DNA of 62,000 nt from Chrysomallon squamiferum (GCA_012295275.1 CM022678.1:16060545-16122544), one strand, 5' to 3'. Shown: positions 1 through 13,805, counted from the first letter of the stretch. Notes: generated by a model not told the origin, from the sequence alone. Numbers and translations: made by a program.

Positions 1-987
1 ACACAGTGCAGATCAGTTATAATATTAGCGAAATAATCAATCAATCGATACAAAAGCCAATCAAAAGATCATAACAACGGCCGATCAAATTATATGCTGC
101 CAAAATAGCCTTCCGGCTTTGCTGAATTTTTTACTGCAGTTTGTAAACATGCGTAAAGCGCTTTCGCTGTTTAGATTATTTGTCTGAAGGTCGTACTGAG
201 AATATTATTGAACTTGCTAACGTATGCAAACATCTTCTGATAACCGAGACTATTCAGAAAATTGCGGGCGTGTTTGGGTAAATCTTAGAACACTTTCGAC
301 CACAAAGTTATTCAAATATGCTGGTAACGGAGGGGTGGGGGGATATCTGATCTCCTCAGAAGGTCAAAAGGAAATCCGAAAGTTCACTTCAGTCTCTTCT
401 TTTCATAATCATTTTCAATAGTTTGTCTTTCGCAATACATGTGATGAATTAGCAATATACTTTTTGTTTATTTTTGAAATCTAAGGGACGTAACTCGGTA
501 CGATTTCATGTAGATACCATTAATCAAAAGCTACGTTCTATATCGTATGTAGACAAATTTATTTATAATTTGTATCATTTATTTTGTTATATTTATTTCT
601 TTATTTCTTTATTTATTTTTATATACCAGAACGCTAACTGGTTCTTCTAATGTGTAATTACAGAAAGTTTGACAAGCTAACATTCGTTCATTTTATGATC
701 ATGCTTTCTCGTTGTTTGTCTGTAGATTCTGAAGCACTTTGCCAAAATCAGTTAGAGAACTGCCAACTGTCAGCGGTTTTAAATCAAGACTTAAAACTCA
801 TTTCTTTTTTCTTTCTTTTTTTTTTTTTTTTAACTCTGCATTCAAGCAGCCTGAAGTATTCATTTTAGTTTTATTATTCAGCAGTTTCAGATATTGTTAT
901 TTTATTATTATTTAAAAAAAAATATTTTTAAGAATATTTTTGTCATTTTAGCCAGCATTGTTAAGTGCATTTTAGCATTGTTAATGG

Positions 988-990
988 AAA

Positions 991-1025
<35 letters not shown>

Positions 1026-1044
1026 ATTTAATTATTATTATTTA

Positions 1045-1076
<32 letters not shown>

Positions 1077-1258
1077 CTTATTTTTTACAACTTTCGTCGT
1101 ATTTGTTCCAGCGTTCATTTAATCTGAAATGATAAATCATCAGCCACCGAACAGCTGTTCTTACTGCAATAAATAATTTTAAACAAAACTCATTGAAAAA
1201 ACAAACAAACAAACAAACAAATAAATAAATAAATAAATAAATAAATAAATACCCCTGC
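988..1258. repeat. AAAT, TA and AAAC/AAAT microsatellites
   Basis: A run of AAAT units (988-1026), a TA run (about 1052-1076) and a second AAAC-to-AAAT compound run (about 1198-1251) are directly visible. They are simple repeats with no coding content. Confidence 0.9.
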
Positions 1259-2110
1259 AGAGATCAAATATTGTATTCATTACATTTTTCTGTGACAAGA
1301 AAAAATCAAATTAATTAATAATGTCAATGAAAATAATGTCAAAAAAAACTGAAACCAAATTTACTTATTTTATTTGAGATATTTCAGTGTCAGCAGTCAC
1401 TTAAAATTCAGTAGTTAGATTTAGTTTCAACTGTTACTCTTTATTAAACAGTTATTTATAATGTTCCGCGATACTATAATCTCTTTCTGATGTATGTATA
1501 TTTATATTCCTTATTTTCCTATCTAGATAAAGTTACTTCTTTTTGCTTCATTTCATTTTTTTTTTTTTTCTATTTCTTTTTTATTAATTTTATTTATTTG
1601 TATTCGGATATACACACATACACATACTTTTATTGATTATATATGTATCTATGAATTTATTTATCAGTTTTTGTCTCTATCTCATAATAACGATATTATT
1701 ATTACTTTCTGTTCATATGTATATTTATATATGTCTTAATATAAAATAATAATAATATCAATAACAACCATAGCAGCAACAGCAACACCAGCATCAAAAA
1801 ACACGACAACATAACGTCGCAGACGACAACAACGACGACGACAGTAGCAGCAACAACCACCTCAACACCACCACCACCACCAGCAACAACTACAAACAGT
1901 ATTAATAATAATTATAATAATAATGATGATGACGATGATGATTATTTTCCTGGATGTTATTAGTAATCACGTAACTATTTCGAAAATGTTGTCGTTATAT
2001 TCCTAGCAAGATTAAAAAAAGAAGAAGAAGAACAAGTCCATACTACGGTGTATTGAAAGCTATCTCTTTCACGGTATTAATAAAAGATGAAGACGACATT
2101 TGAAATGGTA

Positions 2111-2151
2111 TGACGTCAGCGGAGATTAACACAAAGACAAAATGGCGGACA
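2111..2151 (+). promoter_or_regulatory. Candidate promoter: CRE palindrome plus YY1-like site
   Basis: A perfect CRE palindrome TGACGTCA (2111-2118) is followed 20 bp later by AAAATGGCGG (2139-2148), a YY1-type motif often found at transcription starts. The ATG in the second motif is followed by GCG GAC A and then GTATGT, which could be a very short first coding exon ending in a splice donor. No downstream exon was identified, so this is a motif-based guess. Confidence 0.25.
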
Positions 2152-2244
2152 GTATGTATAATTTATCGGTTTGAGCCAACAGTACGTAAAAATGATCATG
2201 ATAGAAAGAACACCGCTTGAAATATTTACGAACAAAAATATAGA

Positions 2245-2246
<2 letters not shown>

Positions 2247-2297
<51 letters not shown>

Positions 2298-2493
2298 AAT
2301 GAATGAATGAATTAATTGATTGATTTAATTAACTGATTTATTTTATTGCTGTATTTAATGCTGATAAACATCTCTCTTTTTCACAGCTTTTTGACTTTCT
2401 GACATCTTCTAAATTTTGTATTTCTTTATTATTATTCCTCAACACCTTTTGTATACTCAGCATGATGAAATAATATCATGTCTCGCTATATCA

Positions 2494-2531
<38 letters not shown>
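2247..2531. repeat. TTA and TA microsatellites
   Basis: An ATT/TTA run (about 2249-2293) and a TA run (about 2498-2531) are directly visible simple repeats. Confidence 0.9.
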
Positions 2532-2536
<5 letters not shown>

Positions 2537-4419
2537 TCCTTTCTTCGTGTCAAAATATATAGGCAAACAATTTTTTTGTTTACCATCGTCATATTTTCTA
2601 GTCAAGTATATATCCTTAATTTACATTTGACATTTATGACCCACACCTTTAGAATCTTTAAAAAAGAGCAAACAACAAAAACTGTTTATTTAAATGAGCT
2701 AGGTCAGTTCAGACAAACCAGAGTGGGTCAACACCAACTGGACAAGAGCTGGGTCATTTGAAAAGGAGCAGAAATGAGTCATCACTATTTTATTTAATTT
2801 AATTTTAATTTTATTATTATTTTTTTTATTATTATTATTATTATTTTTTTTTTTTTTGAACCTTAAATTTTACTGCCATTAAATTGTTTATCACGAACTT
2901 ATTTTTTTTTTCTCTCATAATTTGTCCGTCTGCAGATCTTCTTTCACAAATTCCACGAGATCCGTGAAGTATAGTATTAATAGCAGCGCTGGCATTTTCC
3001 ACAGAAGAACATTAACCCTGGTTTTATTCAACACGATCAGTTCATTATCAATTCACTTCGGTGGTAAAACGCCACGTCATCTATCATTTTAATGCTCGCG
3101 ACGTCACCAGCACGGATTTAGGCGATCAACGGAATTACCGCAACCGAGGCTACAATAGTATCCGGTTTTGAACGAATCCCGTAAAATTTGATCTACCGTT
3201 ATTAATGTGACATTGGTAAAACTGTTTTCAATAAAACGGTACAGTTACAGCAATTATAGGCAGATTACATATTCTTTTAATGCATTAAAATTTAAAATAT
3301 ATATCATGGAGGCTTTTTTTTTTTCTTTTCTTTCTTTTTTGAATATAATTACTGGTGGTCGTTTTTGTCGCTTGCTGTTCATTTATTTAAGACTTATCTG
3401 TTCCTTTTTTTAATTTTTAACAACTCGAATACACATAAATAAGGGGAGTGTTTTTATTTAATGGCCTCTGCTGTTGTGTTTGCTGCTGCTGCTGCTGCTG
3501 CTGTTGTTGATTTTGTTGTTGGCGTTGATTAGTTGTTTTTCTTCTTCTTAATGTTAGTAGTAGCAGTATTATTATTGGTATTTTTGTCGTTTTCAGAATG
3601 CAGTGAACTTATTTTTACTGACAACGTATACCATGACAACGTACACAATCTTCCAAAATTCTCATCATAATTATTTTTTAATTTATTGCATTTAAAAATA
3701 TTAATACAGTGAAAGTGAGAAGTCTATAAATAAATAGTAATTTTATTTTTAAAGAATTTTTCTTTTATGTTTTTATTTATTTAGTTATTTATTAATTAAA
3801 TTATTTATTTATTATTTTTTTTAAGCTTTTAAATTATTATTTTCTTTTTAAGTTGAGCATGCATAAACAAAACAAATGAAATTAATACTTCAGTTCTTAA
3901 TATTTAATTTGCAAATATTCAAATGTATTGCCGTTTTATGGGCAGTACTTAGAAAATTATTCATGATTTCTTTTTTTAATTATTTTTCTTCTAAATTTTA
4001 TTTTGAAACTTTTTATTTGTTGTCGTTATTTTTTTTTCCCAAGACCAGTTTGCGGCAGTCTTTCCGGTTGCATAGTGTGTCGGCCAAAGTCGTTAGCTCC
4101 GATCGTTCCGATATCACACGATTTACGAGCTCGTGTCACGTGACGGCTGTTATTTAGTGAAAGCCGTTTTGTCAGAACCTTGGCGACAAATCGTTCTGCT
4201 CGTGTTTACAGGTCGGAAACGGCTTGTTAGTCCTACACGTTATTGTCTCATTAGTGCAGCTATAAAACGCGCACAAACAATTTCAATAAAAGAAAATAAA
4301 ACAAAACAATTAAAATAATATTGAAATAATAATGAAGCTGGCGCAGAATAGCTGTCAACGAAAGATAAATTTATTTACAGACATTCGTAAAAACGGACAC
4401 AAAAACGGTTAAAGGTATA

Positions 4420-4787
4420 TATGAATGCATACATCCACACACACGTACATACGTGCATAAGTAAATGGATGCTTACCTCGCATGTTACGTACGTATGTAT
4501 AAACAAACATATATTTATATATTCACAAGTAATCTGTCTTTACACATGCATTCACATATTTATAGATTCACATACACAGACACGCACAGTGACATACGTA
4601 CACACACATATCTATCTATCTATCTATATATATATATACACACACAAACACATACACACAGAGACGCACACAGAGACGCGCACACATATATATACACATA
4701 TATATACACACAGCACGCACACACACACACACACACACATATATATAGACATACGTGCACACTGACTGCATATACATATATACATGC

Positions 4788-4823
<36 letters not shown>

Positions 4824-4885
4824 GCATACATATATACATACATACATACATCGATACATTCATATATATATACACACACAAAACA
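4420..4885. repeat. Compound CA/TA/TACA microsatellite block
   Basis: About 460 bp of mixed CA, TA and ACAT tracts. Open frames here on both strands are low complexity (His/Thr/Ile/Tyr one way, Cys/Val/Tyr the other) and are not genes. Confidence 0.9.
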
Positions 4886-5138
4886 CAAGTCAAAACTATG
4901 CCGATATCGGCAAACAGTGGACACTTTAACAGCTGTAAAACACGACACAAATGACGCTGTTTCTCATACAGCTCAGTTTTCAGTCGTCCTAGACTAAAGA
5001 TTACTTCACTAAAACATGCAAAAGCTGAAATTTGAGCAGTCGTTTAAATTATGTATGAGCAGAAATACTCACGAAAGTTCAGTCGACTGTGTTACTGCTT
5101 ATTTAATTTATATAAAACAGAGAGATACATGCGTACAA

Positions 5139-5142
5139 TATG

Positions 5143-5178
<36 letters not shown>

Positions 5179-5315
5179 TATATACACACACACATACTCA
5201 GACACACAAACATAAACATACATACACATACATATATATATATATATATATGTATACATTATGTATACATATATACATCTATATACTCTCTCAAACACAC
5301 ACACACACAAACATC
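5139..5315. repeat. Second CA/TA compound microsatellite
   Basis: TA, CA and TACA tracts similar in makeup to the block at 4420-4885. Non-coding. Confidence 0.9.
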
Positions 5316-5958
5316 CACAAAACAATTTGTTTCAAATAAAATTAAAAAAACAAACAAAAAAAATGTCTGCCTTCAGTAACCATTCAATTATTTTACCCCT
5401 GCTAGCGTATCTGTTTCTCTCGGCCTGCACGCTACACCATTCAGTTACTCCTGTGTACAGTCACCTCGCCGGCTCGTTTCAATAAACGTGAATATACCAA
5501 TAAACAGCTTGTGTGCACGACTGACAAAAGACTGTTTTAGGTTTACAAGTCAAATAACGGCAGCTCAAGCAGTCGCGACCAGCACCATTGTATTTCACCG
5601 TTGTGGATTGTAACTAATACGGGCAGTAATGACTGATATAATACAGTAATAATAATAAGAACAGTACTGGCGACTGTGGAGATGATTACAGATCTGTGCG
5701 TTGATTGTTTGTTTGAGAGTTGTGTGTGTGTGTGTGTACAGGTTTTTGCGATTGTGCTTGATTGTGTGTCTTTTGATTGTGCTTCGAGTATGGATGTGTA
5801 TATAATTACACACACACACACACACACACACAAAGACACGTATATACACACATATATGGCTGTATTATATTTTTACAGAGTTACATAGTTACACGGATGT
5901 ACATAAATAAATATTCACATTTACATGTATACAGTTCTGTGTGTTTGAGATAGAGATA

Positions 5959-6075
<117 letters not shown>

Positions 6076-6539
6076 TTTATTATTTTTTAATTATTGTTAT
6101 ATTTATTTTATTTGACTAATACAATTCATACATTTTTTTTCTCTACCAGTGACTGCATGTATAATTATTACATTTGATACAAAAGAGAAATAATGAAATC
6201 TAAAAAAAAACCAAGACACTAACATCCCAGATACCTTAATAATAAAAAAAATAATCCACGAAAACGAGAACATAAAGCATGTTGTGAGACCCTAGGCCGT
6301 CTAATTATGTTATTAAGACGATAATGATTTGTAATGGATGGCAATGACTAAAGAACATTACAGCCGTCGGTTCTGGAAGAAAACTGAGTATTTATAAAAA
6401 AAAACAGCATTTGTTCTCCATCTTCTAGAAATTAAACGTAAAAGGTTAGTGACTGCTTGAAATGGGGAAGGTTATGAATTTAAACAAAGGAAAAAACATT
6501 TATTGATGTGGATTGAAAGATGGATTTAGGAGAGAGATA

Positions 6540-6586
6540 TAGGTAGGCCTGTATAGATAAACAGGTATAGATAGACACATAAATAC

Positions 6587-6641
<55 letters not shown>

Positions 6642-6850
6642 TAGGTAGACAGATAGCTAGATAGATAAATATAGAGAGATAGATAAAAACAGGTAGATAG
6701 GTACACAGATTTTTGTGTGCGTGTTTATCTATCTACCTATATAGCTATCTGTTTATATATGTATTTATAAACAGATAGCTATGTAGACAGATAGATAAAC
6801 AGAGAGATAGATATCCAGTCAGACAGACAGACAGACAGATAAGTAGACAG
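6540..6850. repeat. GATA/GACA tetranucleotide repeat region
   Basis: Imperfect GATA, GACA and GA units with a short inverted segment near 6720-6780, where ATCTATC-type units read on the other strand. Non-coding. Confidence 0.85.
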
Positions 6851-6940
6851 TGAGACAGCCTGAGGCGGAGGTTAAAGCAGACAACAACGTCAGGTAGAAA
6901 CGACGTTACCTCCAGAGTTGTTCTTTGTTATACACAAAAA

Positions 6941-6945
<5 letters not shown>

Positions 6946-7011
<66 letters not shown>

Positions 7012-7032
7012 ATACATAAATAAATAAATAAA
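6946..7032. repeat. AAAT microsatellite
   Basis: About 85 bp of AAAT units with one AAAC/ACAT interruption near the end. Confidence 0.95.
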
Positions 7033-7839
7033 CCGTCTTAAAGCCAAAGAGAAAAAAGAAAAAGAAACGAATATTTATTTATGTGTGTAACACAAGTAGG
7101 GAAGAAAGGTCTCGCATAACAACAATAAAAACCAAATTTTCATATTTTTCACTTAAAGACGTCAACAAGAAAATTAAGGAAAAAAACAAAACAACAACAT
7201 TAAATTAAAATATTAAGTGGACACCTAAAAAACATTTTTTTGTCACGCCATCTGTTTGACTTAATTTATTTTTACATTTAGTTGCCAAAATAGATCAGTG
7301 TAAAGAAATTCATTGTGTGAATATATTTAAATTTCTTGTTGACATCACTGTGACATTAATATAAAAAAAAAATCAAAAAAAAAATCTTCTCTTTCTTTTT
7401 ATTTAGTATCATGATTATCTTTGCATTAATTTTCTGTGTTGGTTTTATTTAAAAATTTCATTTAACGCCCAGGAAAAGCGTTAATACGTGAAATGAGATC
7501 TAAACAATTTTACGAGGTTCTTCTTACTTTTTTAATAATTTGTTTAAAAAAATGTAATGTCTTTGTTATTACATTACATATTTAGAGGTTCTCCGGGCTG
7601 TAAAACATTAAGAAAATCATCTGTCTGATTCCTTCAAAATTATTAAAATCATTTATTTTATAATTCCTGAATTACAAACATCAAATTTCATTGCCGGCCC
7701 CTTTAAAAGTTCTAGCTTATAAAACAGTCGACGTATAAGTAACAACGTAGATCTCCCTTTAAAGATATTATTTATTACAAACTTGTATTTTGTAAATTCT
7801 TGTTTGTTATAATACTGTATCCAGTCTGTTTAAAAAAAA

Positions 7840-8066
7840 GCCGGTACTCATAAAAGATATATTTTATAAATTCTGTCTTTGAAAAACAATCATAATAAAA
7901 TTACGTGCAAGTCTATTCAAAAAAAAAAAAAAAAAAAAAATGCTATAACCTAGTCTCTTTTGAAATGCCGATTATTATAAAAATATATTTCATAAATTCT
8001 GTCTTTGAAAAACAATTACGATAAAATTACGTACTGGAGCACTAAAAAAAAAAAAAAAAAAAAAAA
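7840..8066. repeat. Two-copy tandem repeat, each unit ending in poly-A
   Basis: Two units of about 125 bp share the core TTCTGTCTTTGAAAAACAAT followed by AAAATTACGT. Each ends in a run of 20 or more A (7920-7940 and 8045-8068). A weaker third copy seems present near 7770-7800. The poly-A ends suggest a short retroposed unit or a duplicated A-rich element. Confidence 0.7.
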
Positions 8067-8519
8067 AATAAAAAATAAAAAAATGGCTGATACGTGCGTT
8101 TTGTTTCATGAGTTCGTCTTTCGACACTGAAACGTCTTTGTTTTTGTTGGTGCGCATTATCTCGGCGGCGGAAATGACAAACAGATAACTATGAACTAAT
8201 CTGACACTGTTTTTGTTCTGAGATAATATCAAACAATTTAATCAGGATTTATAATATTTACAACGCCCCAGGTGGTCATAGCAACCATAAACAATATCTA
8301 GATAGTGTTCTGATCTTTCTTGAGTGAATAATACATATCGTACAGGATGATTAAAAATTGTCTGACTGTATGTACAAATGATGTAAGTATCTCATTCTCT
8401 ATTGAACCAGCGTCAGCATATATATATATATAGTTGACTATCTGCTTGGTTTACGTGTGTATGATTATATATATATATATATATAATACATATTTACATA
8501 TGTATGTAGACGTTTATAC

Positions 8520-8526
<7 letters not shown>

Positions 8527-8608
<82 letters not shown>
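8527..8608. repeat. GA microsatellite
   Basis: About 80 bp of uninterrupted GA, preceded by a short TA/TG tract. Confidence 0.95.
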
Positions 8609-8612
<4 letters not shown>

Positions 8613-9055
8613 ACTGAAAATAAAGACACAGAGTTAGACAAAGAGATACAAACAGAAAGAGGGATGAAAAGAGCGAGTGAGAGATAAAAACAATAAATAG
8701 AAAAGCTGAGAGAGAGAGACATGATCTGAAACAAGAGACGGACAAAAGACAGACAAATGTACAGACTAAAACAGCGAGACAGAAATTAGGGAACAAAGTT
8801 GGACAGTCGTCAAATCCTGACAACCATGCAGGAGATTCCCAGGGATTTTCAGAAGACGCGGGTTAAATAAAAACATTCGAGCTGGAATGTTAAATAGATT
8901 GTGTCCATGGAGACCGGGCCTAAGTCTTTCGAGGACAAGAATATTTCAATGCCGAAGATTTAGGCCAAAGCTGATTACAGTAACTTTGTAACTGTGCGAT
9001 TCTTCAAGTGAAAGGATAGAATAAGTTAAGGTTAGGAAACAAAAAATAATAATGA

Positions 9056-9079
9056 TAGAGAGAGAGAGAGAGAAAAAAG

Positions 9080-9148
<69 letters not shown>

Positions 9149-9192
9149 AAAAAAACGAATAAAGAAATATTGCCCATATTTTTGAATAAAGG

Positions 9193-9246
<54 letters not shown>

Positions 9247-9257
9247 ACACACACACT
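9056..9257. repeat. GA then CA microsatellites
   Basis: Two GA runs (about 9056-9074 and 9084-9143) are followed by a CA run (9195-9256). Non-coding simple repeats. Confidence 0.95.
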
Positions 9258-10379
9258 CTGCTATGAAGACACTGATGACACGTTTGATTTACAATTAAAG
9301 TTTAAACTGTTGCATACAGAGTATTTGAAAACTGATACATTCACACAAAATGATTCACCGCGTAAATCAGTTTTAGCACAGAACAACACTGTCGTCGACA
9401 GCGCGTGCCCGCCCACCCGCACCCCCACCCCCCACACAAACACACATGTATGTATATACATTTAAAACGCTTATTAATAAATAAATAAAAATAAATAAAC
9501 GAAAATAAGAGATTTAATGAATAATAAATAAATGAAAAGGAAATGAAATGAAATGAATTTTTTATATATATATATATATATATATAATCTTTGGAAATTT
9601 TTGAATTCGTTATACACCCTCGTGACAGACAGTGACGTAACAGCATTCGTATGGTATTGGCTCACGTGTTTTCTTTTTAGGTTAAAGCTCGTTTGTTGTG
9701 GGCTCTTTCTCTGACAGACATCTTCATTACAGATCAGTGGTTAAATGCTGATAAGTTAATGCCTTATGTAGATATTACTGATATGTTATGAATGAAGAAC
9801 ACGGTTATTGACAAAATAGACAAAGGTATGTCGATAAAGGGCTAAAACAGCTTAAAAATAACAGATGCATGTCGATATGAGAAATGATTAACAATAATGT
9901 GATGACCACATCGTGAATAAAAGTCATACCAGTGACAGATGTACGTCACGAATAAAGATAACAAATGATGGTATCACGAATCAAGCTTAAATTGTGGCAA
10001 ATATATGTCGATGTATATACATATAGTTATAGTTATTTATATATATATATATATATAAAACATGAATATCAATAATTATATGTATCACAAATAAAAACTC
10101 AAATAACAAACAGGAAGGTTACAATGACAGAAATATGACGAAATCAGGAACTGTCGTGAATTAAAAATCATACAAGTAACAGATACACAGTATGGATAAA
10201 ATGATTATATGCATCAATAAAAAGACTATATATATTTTGATATAAAGAGAAACACAAAAAAAAAAAAAAAAAAAAAAAAACCCACAATGCCTATAGTCGT
10301 ATTTTTCACGAAAATCAGGTTGTCAATGCTGTTATTTAAATCAAGACTGTTTAAATAGTGAAGGCCGGTTCAGACCTAT

Positions 10380-10580
10380 TTATAACAGACAAAAATCATG
10401 CGTATAATCAGATAACGAAATAAGAGTATGTGAGTGTGTATGTATTGATAGCTGGATAGATAGACAGACAGACGGTCAGAAAGACAGATACATAATATGT
10501 TACCGATAGACAGAAAGGTTTGTCGATATAGTCACACACATTAATTAAAGACACACAGAAAGACAAACTGCCACGTACTG
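10380..10580. repeat. Dispersed GATA/GACA-associated repeat, copy 1
   Basis: The pattern GACAGACGGTCAGAAA, ATAGATACATAA and CACACAGAAAGACAAACTGCCAC recurs in the same order at about 14920-15040. This shows a duplicated non-coding unit rather than independent simple repeats. Confidence 0.6.
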
Positions 10581-10605
10581 CTGTAACAGTGTGTTAGATA
10601 CTCAC

Positions 10606-10928
10606 GGAAATCGCTTGAAAGATTCGATCCCGGCTGCTACGTATTTTCCGCTTGGGTCCAGATCGTCAAACGAACGTACTCTGTGTCCCCCCTGGGGGGT
10701 GTAAATGTTTCTGACGGCGCCGAACGCTGGATTCAGACGCTGGGTAATCTCGTCCAGGCACGAAATGAAGTCTTTATTCCGTCTCTGGTTGAACAGAATT
10801 TTCTTCCCAGCAAACTTGACGTCCCCGTTGATGTAGAAGACCGGCTGTATTCCCTGGACGCAGCCCCTCATGTAGCTGGGCTGGCCAGATCTCGGGGACT
10901 GCTCGTCATAAGCCGGGGACTCGTACAT
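10606..10928 (-). CDS. Doublecortin-domain protein (DCDC2-like), first coding exon
   Basis: This exon encodes about 107 residues holding one complete doublecortin (DCX) domain, a ubiquitin-like fold that binds microtubules. A short Ser/Pro-rich leader (MYESPAYDEQSPRSG) precedes the domain. Visible motifs in order are PVFYINGDVKFAGKKILFN, a helix around DFISCLDEITQRL, FGAVRNIYTPQGGHRVRS, and the closing YVAAGIESFKRF. The AFGAVRNIYTP..GHR..S stretch resembles the first DCX domain of DCDC2-type ciliary proteins more than neuronal doublecortin. The ATG is the first in frame; a TAA lies 18 bases upstream of it. The exon ends in a donor reading CC|GTGAGTATC on the minus strand, so the protein continues. 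The expected second DCX domain was not found. The family (DCX domain) is nearly certain; the DCDC2 assignment is inference. Confidence 0.88.
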
Positions 10929-11002
10929 TCTGAGACTCGAACGATCTTACTGCTTTCTGTTACTAGTCAACTGGCGGCAAATTACCGTGGTGTCGTCTGC
11001 TG

Positions 11003-11035
<33 letters not shown>

Positions 11036-11720
11036 ATAGACGGAAGTACCGCTGTGACGTCTCTACTTTATTTTAAATAAAATACCGTTTTGTCGTCTGC
11101 TTTCGTTTGACAGAATTTTTCACTTCTGCTGTAAGGCAAACAAACAACAACAACAAAGAACAACAACAAAATAAAAGTCTGTTGTTGTTCACTCGCATTA
11201 AAAAAATTCCTTTTAACTACGTCCACAAACAAATAATAACTTGAAAAAAATAAAAATAAAAATAAAAAACCACACAGTCACCGATATCGTCTTACATCGA
11301 CGCTGTTGTCAGTAACGGGTGGCATCCGGGTGGAGCTGAACACGAGCAGTAAAATTCCACAGAGAAACAACCCATCGCCATTTTGGTTAGTGCTTAACAG
11401 AAAACACAAACAACAACGAGCCTGTGAACACAACCCGAGCTAAGATATGGCCTACATAACCCGAGTCCCCAACACAGCAGGCGTGTGTGTGTGTGTGGGT
11501 ATACATACCACGTCAAGTCTCCTTACCCGCTTTATTCAGAAATGTTTCAATGGGGCGATAACGGAACGTGCGCGCGGAACACGGCGGTTGTTTGAGGACT
11601 CCAGCAGACGATCGTTAGGCTCTCTCGTCGACAGCTCACTCAGTCTGTTTATTTGCCTCGTCGCCTCGATAACGGGTAGTTTGCCTGCCTCAAAGAAAAA
11701 AAAAAAAAAACATTCCTTCT
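10929..11720 (-). promoter_or_regulatory. Promoter/5'UTR zone of the DCX gene
   Basis: This interval upstream of the DCX start is richer in CpG than its surroundings. It carries a YY1-type AAAATGGCG on the minus strand (11376-11384), a common position marker just downstream of transcription starts. A T run at 11004-11034 and A runs near 11697-11710 interrupt it. No upstream coding exon is visible. The exact start of transcription cannot be fixed from sequence alone. Confidence 0.4.
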
Positions 11721-11939
11721 AGCGGGAAAGGACTAAGAATATGTTGTTCTGGGGGGGGGGTTTGTGTGTTTTTTTTTACTCGATTTAATAACAATTGCTG
11801 TCATTTTTAAGGTTATATCGATCTTGTACTAAAAAAAACCCACCAAAAGATTAGATTGTTTAGATGAGTGATTAGCTTGTTTAGATCAGTGATTAGATCT
11901 GCCCCTTTTCTCCGTTTGGCTTCCCTTTGCTTAATTACT

Positions 11940-11974
11940 GGCATATATATATATATGTATATACAGATATATAA

Positions 11975-12007
<33 letters not shown>

Positions 12008-12285
12008 AACACATATACCTTTTATAATTATTTTTCTCATGTAAAAAAAAGGAAGAAGAAGAAAGAAATATCTTTTGAAAAATAAAAAAATGGTTTAAAA
12101 AAAATAAAAAAATAAAATAAAAAAAAAATAAAAATATGAATACTGTAGAAGATCGCTAAACACATGTCACGTGAAAACCTATTTATTTCTTGTAAAGCTA
12201 CAGCTTCTTCAATAGCGATAAAAATAAATAATAAAAAATAAATAATGTTTAAAGAAATATATATATATATATATATATATATATC
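11940..12285. repeat. TA/CA tracts and A-rich sequence
   Basis: TA and CA microsatellites (11942-12007), A-rich sequence (12047-12140) and a TA run (12257-12284). No coding content seen. Confidence 0.85.
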
Positions 12286-12407
12286 TAGCGTGTTTTTGTT
12301 GCACTGAAATGGAAATTTCAACAGGTAAATATGGAACGATATTTTAGATTTCATGTTTTGTGGGGTTTTATTGTTTGTTTGTGTGTAGTTCGCGGGCTCA
12401 CGTGATT

Positions 12408-12698
12408 CAACAACAGCATATCAACAACAACATATCAACAACAGCATATCAACAACAACATATCAACAACAAATATCAACAACAGCATAACAACAACATA
12501 TCAACAACAGCATATCAACAGCATATCAACAACAACATATCAACAACAACATATCAACAACAACATATCAACAGCATATCAACAACAACATATCAACAAC
12601 ATATCAACAACAACATATCAACAACAGCATATCAACAACAACATATCAACAACAACATATCAACAACAGCATATCAACAACAACATATCAACAACATG
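12408..12698. repeat. Minisatellite of 12-15 bp units (ATATCAACAACA)
   Basis: About 290 bp of near-identical units built from CATATCAACAACAA with CAG variants. One frame is fully open and would read as Tyr-Gln-Gln-Gln-His-Ile-Asn-Asn repeats. All frames of such a repeat tend to be open and no splice context or flanking coding is evident, so it is annotated as a minisatellite. Confidence 0.85.
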
Positions 12699-12799
12699 CC
12701 GTACAACAATAAAATTATTTATTTTAGAGAAAACAAATCCAAATCGGCATAGATAAAAAATAAATAAACATACATATATCAGTATTTATGTGCGTATGA

Positions 12800-12800
12800 C

Positions 12801-12877
<77 letters not shown>

Positions 12878-13010
12878 GTTTGTATTATGTATATATATTA
12901 TATGTCAATAGTCTGTATGTATGTGTGCATGTATATGTTTGTGTGTAGGTGTGCATATATGTGTATCAATCTACTTATATGTGTGCTCAAACGTACACAT
13001 ACATACACAG
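12800..13010. repeat. TG/TA/TATG compound microsatellite
   Basis: TG run, TA run and degenerate TATG units. Non-coding. Confidence 0.85.
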
Positions 13011-13547
13011 ACACACATCGCTCTGTCTGCATTTATCTAACTCGGGCATGTTCTGCAAAGAATGATGGTTAATAACTTCAGTTATAAAAATAAGCTCAGT
13101 TATAAAGACGTAACAGATGAATCAACAATGCCAAACCACCAGTATATCTGTCTGTCAGTTTCTGTTTCTTCTTTTTATTCCTTTTTTTTTTTTTCGCTCT
13201 CTCGTCTTTCTTCTGAAATTTATTTATTTGTTTGTTTATTCAGAGATCAAATTCACTACGAGACATGCGACAAACGATCAAAAACAATTCTGGAAGTTTC
13301 TGATCAGCGTTACAAACGATAGATTACAAAAGCCGTGACGTTAACGTACAAAAATTACCTTCGTGTCAACCTCGATATTCCGTGACAAAGATTTAATTTT
13401 GTGATGTAAATCTGAGAATGTCTACTGAAAAGGAAAATATTGGAATTCGATGCTGCATGTCAGACATTTTCTTCTGTAATAATAAAAAATACAAATAAAT
13501 GTGGCTGCTCGTGTATTATTTTCGCATGAATACATGTCGTGATGTTA

Positions 13548-13550
<3 letters not shown>

Positions 13551-13638
<88 letters not shown>

Positions 13639-13757
13639 ATATATATTTACATACATACATACCTACATGCATACATACAGACATAATACAAGCTATACAA
13701 AAATTTAATACATACATATTTATATCTATATCCAAACATATATCTACGTACACACAA

Positions 13758-13805
<48 letters not shown>

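Noticed and set aside
224-421. Small plus-strand open frame
   Set aside because: No recognisable motif, no splice or promoter context; length expected by chance.
3876-4157. Plus-strand open frame of 93 codons
   Set aside because: AT-rich first half, no motif recognised. The CpG-richer 3' part (4040-4280) could be an exon or promoter of something but nothing supports a product.
4421-4950. Several overlapping open frames of 80-154 codons on both strands
   Set aside because: They consist of CA/TA microsatellite translated into His/Thr/Ile/Tyr or Cys/Val/Tyr repeats.
7990-8232. Minus-strand frame with MRTNKNKDVSVSKDELMKQ
   Set aside because: Looked like a possible exon of the DCX gene, but it does not match the expected second DCX domain and runs into poly-A sequence.
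10683-11036. Plus-strand open frame of 117 codons
   Set aside because: It is the shadow of the DCX exon on the other strand and ends in poly-Phe from a T run.
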